The notes beneath the pieces were generated by a model, which ran no database searches, was not told where the DNA came from, and worked only from the letters and a program-made list of their open reading frames with translations. Both the position numbers and the translations under genes were made by a program. 64,000 nucleotides of DNA, taken from Morchella semilibera. Taxonomy: Eukaryota; Ascomycota; Pezizomycetes; Pezizales; Morchellaceae. This document shows, one piece after another, positions 1-13,992 of this stretch. The stretch covers positions 1,054,001 to 1,118,000 of the forward strand of contig WBVU01000009.1 in NCBI GenBank assembly GCA_009192285.1, given 5' to 3'. The first letter of the stretch is position 1, and every line of letters starts with the position of its first letter.

Positions 1-317
1 GGAACTGTGGGAACGATGGATGATGGTTCATGTGTGTATAAAGCCAGTTGGCAATCTAAGTAGGAAAAATGTCAATACCCACTTCCTCCGCTAGGCGCCC
101 AGTAACGCAAGAGCTAGCCGCCACCTAATGAAAGCCTACATGTATTCACTTAAGTTAGTACTTTTGCCAAGAGCTCGGCCCTTAGCGGCCGTGATTCACG
201 TTAGTTTACCCGGTAGCAAATGTGGCTGCCTGAACCGCTAGCCCGTGCGCTCATCATCGTTCTCCACCAACAGCCTGCTTGATACTAACCATATCTTGAC
301 CCCAAATTTTCCTAAAC
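1..317. other. Intergenic, upstream of first gene
   Basis: No coding region can be supported here. It holds one TACATGTA palindrome (137-144) and presumably the promoter and 5' leader of the gene that starts at 318. Confidence 0.5.
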
Positions 318-1527
318 ATGAGCTCCCATGGCCAAGAAGAAACAAAAAGACCGCGGAAATCAACTCATTACAGTGAAAGTGAAAGCGGGGAAGAGGTGCC
401 GCGCAAGAGGTCCAAAAGCAGCGAACTAAGTACGTTCAAAAAGAAACTTTCCTTTTTGATACACCAATACATAAATCAGCCCTGGCATTCTAACGTACAA
501 AATAGACATTGAACGAATTAGTTCAGTATACGATCTCATTGAAGAATTGCAAAACAAAGAGAAGAACTTCTACAGCGATATTCAAAGACAGCTTCAAGAG
601 TTTCATCTATCACAACAGAGGCGGTACCACGAGCTTATGGGTGATGTCAAAAACATCAAGCTTAGGTTATTAGGGGAGAAAGTCCCAAAGCTCAAGTATG
701 AGGCTACTAGCAGGAGAGGGTCTTTCAGTACAGACAAAAGCTCTCTTCAAAGCGACTACTCATCTGCTGGGTCTCCTTCAACACAGCCTAAGGGGGAAAC
801 CCCAAGGCTGTCGAGAAAGGCTCGTTCACAATTTGGGGGTCGAAGCAAAACAAATAGTCCATTTACACCTGGTAGAGTTGCTTCACCACCTCCAGAAAGC
901 CCATCCATACTTATAGACGCTTCGCCAATCACTCCTCCTCCTCTCCCACCTTCTCCTTCCACAAAGTCACCTCCACCGCCGCCTCCTCCACAATCAGAAC
1001 GTGCCCTTCGCAAGCTCCCTAAGAGAGACTATAAGCTAAAACTTACTATTGAGGGCGATGATGAATTTGTACCCCCGCCCCCAAAACACGATGGGTCTGA
1101 CGACGAATTCTTCCCAAACTCAATCCTCAGGGATCATGACGACGATGAGCCCTCTCCTGCCTCGCCCACTAAACTTACCAAAAGGGGTAAATCAAAGCCT
1201 CGCAAAAGTATCAACGGTCAAAAACTGCCAAAAGGAGACTCCAAGGATCTAGAAACTATCAGCAAGAGCATTGGCAAACCTGGAATGGCAAAGAAAGAGA
1301 CCGTCCAAATGAGCCTTGGAGCCTGGTTAAGTGGTAGGAAGGAAGATGGGAAACCCTCATGTAGAACTGTTTCTCCAAAACGTTCAGCCCGCATGCCGCT
1401 GCTACCTTCGCCTTCGCCTCCACTTTCACCTGCCCCTACACTACCTGCGCCTCCACCTTCCCCTCCACCTCAGCCGGTAGTGACGCCAATATCTAAATGG
1501 CGGGCTGTACCAGCCTCGACCCGCTAA
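318..1527 (+). CDS. Hypothetical coiled-coil, proline-rich protein
   Basis: Two exons, 318-429 and 506-1527, with an intron at 430-505 (GTACGT donor, CTAAC branch, TAG acceptor). The join is in frame and gives 377 residues. The N-terminus is basic and Ser-rich (KRPRKS, VPRKRSKSS, a plausible nuclear signal). It is followed by a predicted helical segment of about 60 residues containing DLIEELQNKE and YSDIQRQLQEFHLSQQRRYH. The rest is low-complexity: a PPPPPPP run near the middle, acidic DDEF/DDDE patches, basic patches, and a C-terminus of repeated SPxP and PxPPPSP. I do not recognise a family. The helix plus disordered nuclear-looking tail fits a scaffold or chromatin-associated protein, but this is only inference. 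The start is the first ATG of the open frame. Confidence 0.75.
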
Positions 1528-2721
1528 ACCTTCTTTTTCTCTTTTTCTCTTTTTCCTCTCTCGCTCCCTCCCTTTATGGTTTTCCCGATACCAATACCAC
1601 TCTTTAGCCAATCATAGCATTTTCGGTGCCTGGTGTGGCAGTATTCTCTGATCACTTATTTACTTTTTCTTTTTCCTTTTACCATACATCCTTCACGCTT
1701 ATCTCCTAAATCGTTCTTTTCACTAGCGCAAATATATCTCTTCCCTTATCTCCGAGGCCATAATTTTGTGATAGCAATACCAAAGTAGAGGCATTACACT
1801 TAGGCATGCAGGGTATGTATTTAAGATGCTATAGGAGGAGGTCGGTAGGGAATGTAAAAGTTGATAATTTCATAAGCATTTACCCAGCGATATGAGCTTT
1901 TGACTCCGAGCCTAGGCACTGGAAACCGACCGCTACTGAGTACAGCCGCGTTCGAAAGTCCTGGTACCCTACTATTAAGTCTACTTATAAACTGTAACCC
2001 ACTAACAACTACTGTCGCGCGCACACTCGATAGTTGATAGGTATGACCGCAATAGAGATATTGCGGCTTTATCTGACATGACCTCGATTATAGGAGAATT
2101 GGGAAGCAGAAAGGGCCCCTCATGGTTTGGCCTGGGGTTCTAAGTCTTCTCGAATGCGGCTGTGCCTAGCGGTTCTTTCAGGGCATACAACCTCCCTATA
2201 TATATATATGTGATTGTAGTCAGAGGTTCGGGGCGGTGTGTCTAGTAGTCTCTGATGCTGAGATGTTTTCGTGAAGTGTGTTTGTGCTCGAATTTGTAAT
2301 ATTCACGTTTTACCCTCCCCTTCCCTTAGAAGGAATCAAGCCTAGGGTTTTCTTCCGGTTTTAGAGTCATAGTGACGCTAATTTTAAATGTTCAGAGGGG
2401 GATCTTTTGATGATTGAATCATCGAGTGATACTTCATGACCTTATTCCACCCACACTAGAATCTACCGAATCAAACTGAAGGCCCTCTCTGTTATGAGTC
2501 GAAATTTGGGTTTGATAGCCTACTTTCTGGCCATATTTCCCCTTTGTGAGAGGATAGTATCAGTATAACAGTGATAAGTCCTTGATCTAGGCACACACAA
2601 TGGCCGAGATAATATCAATAACGTCACTAAATCTCACTCGTACATCCCATTAAAGCAACAAAAGAAAATCTATATAAAATAACCCCAACCTCAGTATAAA
2701 GCCCAGCTTTTCCTTTTATAT
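1528..2721. other. Intergenic, convergent 3' regions
   Basis: This lies between two convergent genes. T-rich sequence directly after 1527 probably serves as 3' UTR and terminator for the upstream gene. A perfect 8-bp hairpin lies at 2047-2066. No ORF here looks coding. Confidence 0.5.
2047..2066. repeat. Small perfect hairpin
   Basis: CCGCAATA, then the loop GAGA, then TATTGCGG: an 8-bp perfect stem with a GNRA-type tetraloop when read as RNA. It stands alone between two genes, about 520 bp after the stop of the upstream gene. Function unknown. Confidence 0.4.
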
Positions 2722-4609
2722 CTATTGCGCCGTAACTTCCCTCCTCCACGTATCCTCTTGCCTTGTTCCCTGCGGCAGCCACCCGTTGGTACCCGCAGTA
2801 CCCACATTCATCCCACTGATCTCGCCATCTTTATCTACAGTATTAGAAACTGCATATCCATTTGTGCCGCTCCGGGGTCGCCCCACGGGTATATTGTCTT
2901 TACTACTACTGTTTGCAGAATGCGCATATGTAGAAGGAAGCAGTGTATCAAGGCCTCTAGTTTGTTCAAGCTTAACGTGGCGCTCTTTCCGCGACACATC
3001 CCCTGCCCGATCGTAGAGATACAGACCCAAAAAACTACACATTAAAAATTAACATCCGAATTTCCAGCACACAAGGGGTCATGGGGGGAACATACGTCAA
3101 TCCAATACCGACTGCTTGCACGGGGGTAGTCTTATTCCCAAACCAGACAATTGCCATCACAATGACAAATATCCTCTTAACTAAACTTGCCACTGAGTAT
3201 GTAACGGGCGATACCAAACTTAATAACACAAATGCAATGATATTCTGACCAAAATGCACCGTTCCATTGAAAATGAACTCGCCAATCAGCCCTAAACCGC
3301 TTAGTGGCTCCTCGCCATGCTTCCCTATCTGCACAACCAGTGGCACCCGTCCCTCACGCGCATATATACTCAGTAGCTCAAAGCCCTCTGAGTAGAACCA
3401 GATGGGGGACGTCAACAAGAAAGCCATTCCCGAGGAGTAGCAGAGAAGGTTAAGCTTATCCAGCTTACGGCGCGAGAGCGGGACCGACGGATCTGCGGCG
3501 GCGGACGATGACTCGTTGAAGAGCTTTTTCGAGAAGATGTTCTGTGAAACAAAAATCAATGCACCGATAAAGGCGCAAAGGATTCCCCATAGGTTGCCAT
3601 GAAACTCGACTGAGCATGCGAGCATGACACCGATAGTGAGCGGAAGGAGGGATAGATAAGTTGCGGTAGAGTAGCGAACAGAGAAGAGGAAGCGGTAGGC
3701 GAAGACTGTGAAGAGGGGGGACATGCCCTATGTTTAGGATTAGCCGTTGGAAAATCATGATTCCACAGAAAAGCGGTACCTTAATGGTGTGGACTAAGCT
3801 GACGGGTATCTTCTCTGTAGCTATACTGCTGGTAATATGACCTCCGACTTGGAATATAGCTAGCGGCGCGGTAGTCCCAATGATTGCCCTAGTAGGGAAC
3901 CTTAGACCTCCTGATAAACCGGGGACTGTCCGCAGTGGTGTAAATCTTGCCAGGAGTGACAGGATGATACACCATGATGATACAAAGCCAAATTGTATAA
4001 TTGTGAGTGTTACCGGTTGAGGGAAGGAGTTAAGTATTGTCTTTGAAGAGGTATTCGATAGCGCTGATGAGAGGTACCTATAGATCCCCGGACATTTCCT
4101 GTTAGCTTTATTATATTAATAAATAAATTTATTACACCATGACGTATAAGAAATAACAAAAGGGAACCCAACGGCACCACAGTTGAAAATCTGAACATGT
4201 GGCCTAGTGAATAAAATAAAACTAGAAAATCAGGAGAATGTACCATATCAGACACAAAGTCTACACCACAGTCAGAACCAATGGCAACCCAAGCAAATCA
4301 GTCATTTCCCCCAGTAGTACTCACAATAAGGTACGGACTCAGCGGAGCCTTCAAAGCATCCACGACCTCCCCTGCCGTGACACTTCCGGATCTGTTGCGG
4401 CCATATCGCATCCTACCGAGAACGTCGGAGATCTTTCGGGAGTGGTTGGGTTGCTGATTGTAGACTCGGGGGTGCCACTTGTCTTGTTGGTGCTTGCGTG
4501 TAGGTGATGAGACGCGGGTCGGGAGGATTGTTGAAGTCGATGAGGAGGAGAAGGAAGATGGAAATTGAAATGTTGAGGATGATTTCGGAGAACGTGTGCG
4601 GGATAGCAT
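2722..4609 (-). CDS. SLY41: Sly41-type triose-phosphate/nucleotide-sugar transporter family protein
   Basis: Five exons on the minus strand: 4609-4325, 4203-4178 (26 nt), 4077-3780, 3727-3096 and 3034-2722. All phases agree and give 517 residues. After a Ser-rich cytosolic N-terminus of about 90 residues comes the conserved TPT/DMT core: LWYLSSALSNTSSK, PVTLTIIQFGFVS, TEKIPVSLVHTIKG, SPLFTVFAYR, IFVSQNIFSKKLFN, LDKLNLLCYSSG, FNGTVHFGQN and SPVTYSVASLVKR. It ends with FLGLYLYDR and a polar tail. The multispan protein is related to yeast Sly41, which acts in the ER/Golgi system; the substrate is not defined. The 26-nt second exon is needed to complete the LWY motif. The gene is convergent with the upstream + gene. 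Confidence 0.88.
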
Positions 4610-5735
4610 GACAGCTGCAGAGAGGTCTAGCTAAAAATATATGGGGGGGTGGGGGGGGGGGGGGACGCGTTGGCCCTGCTACAAAGTGCAGAGAACTTTT
4701 CCTGGACTCGGAGGTTATTCGAGTAGGTATGCGCGCAGATCTAGATGATGATGATGAGGGGGGGGTATCGATGAATAACGAGCGACAGGAGAGTGATTAT
4801 CTATTGGTATCCGAACGAATAGAATCGAGGAAGGGGAGGATGAGAATTGTTGTGTCTACATACTCTACATGTAGTTTTCTCATTGTGGGTGTCTATTCTA
4901 GAAGCTGACATCTCTGCCGCAGGGGGCGGCTGGCGCGGGAATGGGAACAAAGCCCACCGTACCTGCGTAAAACCATTTAACTTCTTCACATCCCCCACCT
5001 AAATAGATCTTTATTGGTTGATTCCAGTACTGTGGCTGGTTTAGACCTACATGTATGTATGTTAACTGGTGGTTTCAATACCGTCCGTAACAATCACAGA
5101 ATTATACCCTTCAGTCCAAACCATCTTTAGTCTCTCCCTGCATTATTATTGATTATGATCGGGTTTCGCTGTTTCCCTCCCTTCACTAATCTAACCTAAC
5201 AATTTGAGATAGAATGCTCAATTGCGGTTCCATATGTAGTCTAAAATCACCAAAGACAGAAGACTGAGAAGGAGATACTTATACTCGTGGTCTTCCCGGA
5301 ACCCTGGCATAACTTCGTAGAAGAAGCTCCGGCATTGTAGCGTTATTTATCGGCAGCCCTTCAAATATCGGACCCTGCAATGGCTGCAGATCCTGAGCCC
5401 TTAGCCTTGGCTACATGTGCCTACATATTAACAGTATGTATGTACCTTACAGAAAATTGGCACAGGGCAAACATGTAGCCAATAGGATCGACATTTATCC
5501 AAAGTCAAGTCGATGCATGATTTGAACCCTTGATAGAATCGTGATACCACAAATAAATACCATTGACGAAAACCTTAGTATAATACCCACGTTTTCCCGC
5601 TGTCTTAACCATTTCCAACTGGCACGCTTTACCACCACGTGAGCTGCATTAACCGGTACAGTAACCGACTATTTGTACACATGCGTAAAAAGAAAGAAAA
5701 GAAAGCTATAATACAAAGAAAACCTCCTGTCACAA
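4610..5735. other. Intergenic between SLY41 and RRP40
   Basis: This holds the SLY41 promoter side and the 3' flank of RRP40. It contains a G7-T-G14 tract at 4643-4664 and two TACATGTA palindromes (4866-4873 and 5048-5055). A minus-strand open stretch near 5290-5410 was examined, but no start or family could be supported. Confidence 0.5.
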
Positions 5736-6583
5736 CTACAACTTCCTTAATGCCTCCCTCACCAGCGCTCTCTGTTCATCTCCTGTTAAGTATTCGCTTT
5801 TTTGTATGCACGAACCTACACATAATGTGACCTTTGGATCCTCGCTGTCAACCCAAACCCTTCCATTTCTGCCCACCGCAATCTCAAAGGCAAGTACCCT
5901 TCCCAACTCCTCGAGAACTTCCATCCCGTTTGAGATTTCCCCGCCTTCGGCCTCGGTCCCTTCTGCTTTGCGCGCTCTCAATTGTAGCTGCCTGATCTTT
6001 TTCCCGTCTCCTAAGAGTCTCCTGGCCATCCCTAGTGAAACACTAAAAACCATTCCACCTTTTAGCTCGCCGAACCCTTCAGCCTTCTGTGATTCTGCGT
6101 CGTAACACTCTAGCTCTGGGTCCATGTGCTTGTTTGCTAGAGAAACCCGTGCATATACCGTGGTTCCTGGGTGGAGGATTGGACGGGTTTTTTTGGTAGC
6201 TTGTGGAAATGCAAGGTGGGGGAGAAGAGCCTGGACAGTAGCGGGAGCAGGTGAGGAGGATGAGGGAATAGCAAGTAAATAGGAGTCGGATGTGGACCTG
6301 AGGACAGTAGCTATAACCGCATCATTGAGTGAAGGGATATACTGATTGCAGTACATTAGTTAGGCGGAATGCGATATCGCAGCAAGTGTATAAAACAAAC
6401 CCTCTTCCCGTTCCCTTCCATCCAAATAGCGCATTTCCTATCATCCACATGAAGCTCCCCAACCCTATGTGCAACAACCTTATCCGGTGGGGTGTAAGTT
6501 AGTCCTGGCCCGACCTTTAAAGCTGTATTCGCCTTCTGTGGGGTCGGAAGCTCCGGAACAGTATCGCCAGGGAAAAGTAACAT
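5736..6583 (-). CDS. RRP40: Exosome complex subunit Rrp40
   Basis: Two exons, 6583-6401 and 6341-5736, with a 59-nt intron whose removal joins GNGKR to YIPSLND in frame; 262 residues. This is a cap subunit of the RNA exosome, acting in nucleus and cytoplasm in rRNA, snoRNA and mRNA 3' processing and decay. Visible family features are the N-terminal MLLFPGDTVP (why this start was chosen over an upstream in-frame ATG at 6715), GPGLTYTPPD, the S1 region ending TKKTRP, VYARVSLANKHMDPELEC, GGMVFSVSLGMARRLL, and the KH-like FEIAVGRNGRVWVDSEDP near the C-terminus. A Ser/Pro/Ala-rich insert and a Glu-rich insert (about residues 80-95 and 170-185) look lineage-specific. The gene is divergent from the HOOK gene, with 383 bp between start codons. 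Confidence 0.93.
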
Positions 6584-6966
6584 TGTGGTATCTATATAGG
6601 TTGACAAGATTGATGTGTTGTTGGAATGTGGAGATTGTTCTGTTCCAAAAGTGATGTGCATCGACGGCTCGTATCGAAATTTCGACCTTCGCCTAACAAG
6701 GGGGTCTTGGGTCATGTGATTAGCCGGGGGAACTCAATATGAAACCTCCAATTCGACACTTTGACAACGACCCAACGATTAACCGTGCAGCCAGATCTCC
6801 AACGAGTGCTGCGAGAAACTAACGTCCCTCTCGGTCGGTTGAGCAAACTCTCCCCCCAAACTCCCTACATTACTCCCCAACTTGTGGGACAAAGATACTC
6901 AACCCCCGCAGTCATAACTCCGGCCTTTTTGATAACACACCACGGATTTCGATAACAAAAATATAA
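6584..6966. promoter_or_regulatory. Bidirectional promoter region RRP40/HOOK
   Basis: 383 bp between two divergent start codons. It must hold the 5' leaders and promoters of both genes. No TATA box is obvious, and C/A-rich leader-like sequence precedes the HOOK start. Confidence 0.5.
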
Positions 6967-9900
6967 ATGAGTTCTAAGCAACAGACCGTAGCAGCGGCTC
7001 TGACCGACTGGGTATGTGCTTTGTGCTCACGCGTCATATGAGTGGTAGCGGCGATAAGGAATACGGAACTGATTTGAAGCATAGATCAACGCGTGCCCCA
7101 TCGAGCCCAAGATATCAAATTTAAAGGAGCTGGGTGATGGGGTAGTTATAGCTAAGGTCCTACGTATGTTTATTTGCTTCCAGCACCTCTCCCGGATCAA
7201 TACTGATGATAAAACAGTGGACATTGACCCTTACTACTTCAAAACGGCGGCTGCAAGCTCTGAAGGCGGGGGAGGAGCTGCTCCAGGAGCTCACTGGGTT
7301 CTCAGATTTCAAAAGCTGAAGAAACTGCACAAAGAGCTGACTAGATACTACACCGAGTCCCTCGGTCATAGACTCCCGAGTGTAGCCCCCAACTTGACCA
7401 TGATCGCGAAAGATAGCAACGTGGAAGAGAGTATAAAGCTTGTGAAGATAATCGTCGCTGCTGCTGTCCAGAGTGATAGAAGGGAGGATTATATCAAATA
7501 TATCCAAGACCTCTCACCAATCTCTCAAACCGAGCTAATGGGGGTAATCAATCAAATGATGGAAATCGATGCCGCGGAGAAGATACGGGTAGAGGGGCCA
7601 GGGCCAGAGCAAAGCAAGACGACTGAGGAGGCGGATATGGACCAGTTTAGGATGGAGGAGGAAATGGCAAGATTGGTCGCGGAGAAGGAGGCTGTCGAGG
7701 CTAAGAACCGAGCTTTAGAGAAACGGTTAGGAGTTCTGCAAAGCGATTTTGATGAGAGTCAGAGTCATCTGTTGGTGCTGCAGGATCAGCTCTCCAGCGG
7801 GGCGGTGGATCAGGGGTATGCAAATAGAACGGACCCGATGATGAGGAGCCAATTGGATCAGCTTCAGAGCGATGTACAGAAACTTGAAGATGTGATTGCA
7901 GAAAAAGAGAGCACAATCCATGGGCATGAGAGTGTTATTTCTTCTCTCAACCGGCGCGTGGATGACCTACTGCCAAAGGCGGAGGCGGGGATGAAATACA
8001 AGGATGACCTAGATGAGGCCAACCATACGATCGATAAGCTTAAGAAAGGCCAGAATGTAGCTGAGAAGTACCGCAAAAAGCTCGAGGGAATGGGAGAGCT
8101 AGAACGACAGGTTAAGGTAAATAATACCCGTATACTTCCTATGATTTCTCTAGATTTACTATTTCCCCAATAATTTGCTCCGTTCCTTACAAGGCCTTCC
8201 TTTGGCATGAATTTAGACTTTAGAACAACAACATGCTTCGATGCTCCAGGACCTCCATGCTAGTCAGGAGCACTCAAAGCAGGTTCCAAGTCTCAAAAGG
8301 ATCATTGAACAGTATAAAAAGCAGATTGATAAAATGGAGACAGAATATGCCGAATTATTACGGCATAGGAACGCTTTGGATGTAGAGCGCAACGTGCTCA
8401 AGGAAAAGGTACAAGGTGCTGAAAGTCAGAAGAGCAGAGACATGGAGAGGATACAGTACCTTGAAGAGAGGGTTAGGGAGATGGAGACCGGAGTTATACC
8501 ACAAGGCTCGGAACACGCCAATGGTGACTTGAACTCGGAGTTAACCTTCTCTACAAAGACAAAATCGGACCTGTGAGTGCCCCTACTAATCTATTTTGCA
8601 ATAAACGGTTGCTATGTTGCCGTGGGGGCTATATTTCTAATGCAAGCAACCAGCAAAATGCAAATTGCACGCCTGGAGGCAGAGCTCAAAAACCTCAAAG
8701 AAGGTGGCGGGGCCAATGCAGATAATATTATGTTACGACAACTACTTGACGACGCCACTCTTGCTAAAAATAAACTGGAGCAAGATTTCCTAGTAGCCCA
8801 TACTGACAAATTGGTTCTTGAGGCGCAACTGACTGCTATTCGTGGAGGTACTTCAGTCGAGGGGTACGTCCGTTCTAAATTCAATGCCCGGTTTATGCTT
8901 GTATTTGCATTAGAGAGAATTCTTGCTCAAAGATAGATTTTGGTGTTTGGTTCATTCAGGTCCGATGTTATGTTGAGGCTGCGACAAAGCCTGGTTGATG
9001 CTGAAAAACAACTCTCCGAGTATAAATTGAGGTGTTCGGAATTGGAAGCCGAGCTCTCGGCCACAAAGAGAGAACTCGTTACTGCGCAGTCTGATTGTTC
9101 GTCCAATCCCAATCCCAACAAGCCACACTTCTGAGACCCATAAACTAATGCATGTGATCGTGGGAAAAATAGTAAGCCTAGTCGATAAAGATAAACTTGA
9201 AATCCTTGCAGAGCTCAAAACCATGGTTGGAGCTGAAGTTATTGAGCTCCGGAAAGAGCATGAAGAAATGAGAACTAAAGTACGGGAACTTGAAATTGAC
9301 GTTGAGCAGAAGAAATCTCTCCTCAACACTGTCCTCCTCGAAAAGGACGAAATTTCAAAGAAGGTCTCGGAACAAAAAGATCTCATGCTTGAAAAGGAGA
9401 AGTCCAATAGCGAGCTTAAGGCCACCATCGCTGCATTCACCGGATCCACTGAGGGTAGAGACGGGGCGTTGGAGAAACGAGTGATGCAGCTACAGAACAA
9501 ACTGGAGGATCGCAGGGAGAAGATGACAAAGACCCGAGAGGTATGCGCGCGGAAGTACTATTATATCGTTCGAGGAGGGAATTAGAAAAACGATTGGGAA
9601 GAGGGTTTTTGGTTTCGACGGGTAGTTGCTGATGCGGGTACCGGAACAGCATATCAAAAACAGAACGGAATCATCAAGGATTTGAAAGAACAACTCGAGC
9701 AGGCAGTCACAAACACAACGGACGCAAGCGTCAAAGCAAAAGAGGAGCAGCTGGCCGAGTTTAAGGTCAGTTCTCCAACACCCTGCCTGGTGATATTATC
9801 TGACAGCTGTTACATGCATCTAGAGGAAGAAGCAGGAGGAATTAGCCTTCCTCGAAAGAGAAAACACTCTCATGACAACAGCCTGGTATGACCAAGCCAG

Positions 9901-10072
9901 CCGCCTGCAGATGAACAGTTTTGTCCTTCAAAGAATGGGAGACTCGCCATCTAGCTGGCTGAACAAGCAGAGGAATGCGATACACAGCAGCAAAGTACGT
10001 CGACATAGCCCACCCTCTATACTTACCTTTCTTCCAGTTTTTTTGTTTCATTTTACTGATGGTAAGCATTAG
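6967..10072 (+). CDS. HOOK-family dynein/early-endosome adaptor (HookA-like)
   Basis: Exons 6967-7011, 7085-8116, 8217-8572, 8654-8863, 8960-9096, 9173-9540, 9664-9765 and 9824-10072; about 832 residues. Fungal HookA links early endosomes to cytoplasmic dynein, with a Fts-Hook-Fhip complex on the cargo side (family knowledge). The N-terminal 160 residues fit the HOOK microtubule/dynein-binding domain (VAAALTDW, LKELGDGVVIAKVL, DIDPYYF, HWVLRFQKLKKLHKEL, then LMGVINQMM). The rest is nearly continuous coiled coil, ending in the conserved FLERENTLMTTAWYDQ and SWLNKQR. The junction at 9541/9663 is the least certain. The C-terminus is also uncertain: reading straight on ends at 10072, but a further intron (donor near 9998, acceptor near 10179) would extend it to 10325. 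Confidence 0.88.
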
Positions 10073-10943
10073 AAGAAATAAACCCCCCAGCCCCGTTCGT
10101 AATGTGCAGGACCTTTCCCCCCTCTTCACGTCTACATGTATTCCCAATTCTTCGTTTTTTTCCCCTTCTTTTTTGTAGACAATTTTTGGTGAGCTACCAA
10201 AACCAAGTGATAAGTTAAGAATATTGCCCTGTATTGCCCATTTGGTACGTCTTTGTGGAACCCTAATCAATACCCCCTCCGTCATCTCTTTTACCCTTTC
10301 CCTTTTATTTTCACCTTTTAGTTAAGTGCGAGGGGGATAAAGAAACCTGGAGCTGGAGCTGGGAGTTTAGGTTAAATTTGTACTTTTCCTACACTTTCTT
10401 CTATCCTCTCTTGTTACTTGTCCGATCGATTGAGGAATGAAAACAAAATCTTTCCCCCATTTTCCCCTTCCCTTATTATTGGTTTGTAGAAGGAATGAAT
10501 GATTTTTTTTTTTCCTTTCCTTATATCCCTCTTCTTCCCCTAATGTGGGCGAGGCTGGCCTCTGCAGTGTTAACATCTTGTACTTTCTTTCTTTCTCCCC
10601 TGTACCATATTATATTGGATTGATAAGGTGCGGGAATTAAACAGAGGAGAGTATAATAATCTTAAGGGCACAAATCCCATCCATCTTCTACTACTACTAG
10701 TTTTTCATTCTATGATATAGTCCTCTTTTTTTCTGTTTTCTCGCCCGTTATAGTACAGAGGTGATACACCTGTATCATACGGCTTTCCTAACCCTATCTA
10801 GGTCTGCTCCAGATCCTGGGTATTTTTTTCCCCTCTAGAGATTAAATACTGCCGCTGGTCTAATAGGTATTTACCACAGCTTCTCTAGGTCGTCATAACA
10901 CTATTATTTCTCTTATAAGTTTAGTAGTTAGATTTTTTCCCCC
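10073..10943. other. Intergenic, convergent HOOK/HEM13 3' regions
   Basis: T-rich sequence between two convergent genes, containing one TACATGTA (10133-10140). It probably holds both 3' UTRs. No further gene is seen. Confidence 0.5.
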
Positions 10944-12403
<1,460 letters not shown>

Positions 12404-13357
12404 TGTGGATGAAGAGGGGGAGGAGATAGTTGATATAGGGGATTCACAGCTCTAGGCGTTCCCTTTTTCTTTTATTTCCTTTTTAAATAAAATAAGGGGT
12501 ATGATTTGGTGAAGTTGATTGTTGGACCATAATACATACAGAACACGAGATGTCACCCGACTCTAAGACCGCAGAGCCTCAGTCGAGGTGGGGGGGATTT
12601 TTGTGGGTTAGGGTAGGGGTTATGATAGCTGTTGTGGCTTTGAAATGTGGTCTGTGGCTGTGCCATGCTTATGTTATGCAGAGGCAATTATGTCACAATG
12701 AAATCTCTGTATCACGAGACAAGGTTATTAACCCCTCTTTCGTTAGCGCTCTACATGTACCGTACCGTAGTATGTAAAGGTGATAAGTCCCCCCCCCAAG
12801 AACAGCTCCGTTTCGCCGCTCGTCATAGGAGGGAAGGCCGGAGGATATTCATCATTATGAAGATAAAAAAAAAGAGGATCTTAAGACTCATCCGTAAAAA
12901 CATCTCAGCTGATCAGCTTCTCAAGATATATGTAAAGAGAGCATCTACGGCTATACCATTTCTCTATCCCTTGTAGCTTTCTTGCTCTGTGACCTTCGTT
13001 GTTTTGACCTTGTGGTGCTGCTGCTGCTGGCACCCCCCTCGTGAGTCTGTGTGGTAGACTCGCATACCCTTCCTTGCGCTTCCCTCCCCGCCCTCCGCCT
13101 TCTTTTGTATTTGTACTGTGCCCATTACTCACCCCCCCCAGAAGCGTATCCACACACCAGCCCTTCTCTGCCTCTTACATCTACCCTCCCTCCTCCCTCT
13201 TTCCCTCCTTTCTTCCTTCCTTCCTTCCTCCACCTACAACCAGCGTTCCTGAAGAAAGCGTGCTCCACCCACCCCAACCAACTTAATTCAACAGCTTCCC
13301 AAACCTTCAAACTCAACTTGAACCAACCCCCCACAACTTCCACCTCTCGAATTCAAT
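12404..13357. promoter_or_regulatory. Divergent promoter region HEM13/ATG8
   Basis: 954 bp between divergent starts. The ATG8 side (about 13060-13357) is strongly C/T-rich and probably includes a long pyrimidine-rich 5' leader. One TACATGTA lies at 12752-12759. No other gene is seen. Confidence 0.45.

Positions 13358-13992
<635 letters not shown>

Noticed and set aside
5309-5320. ATAACTTCGTAG, resembling half a loxP arm
   Set aside because: No second arm or spacer; a 12-base partial match is chance.
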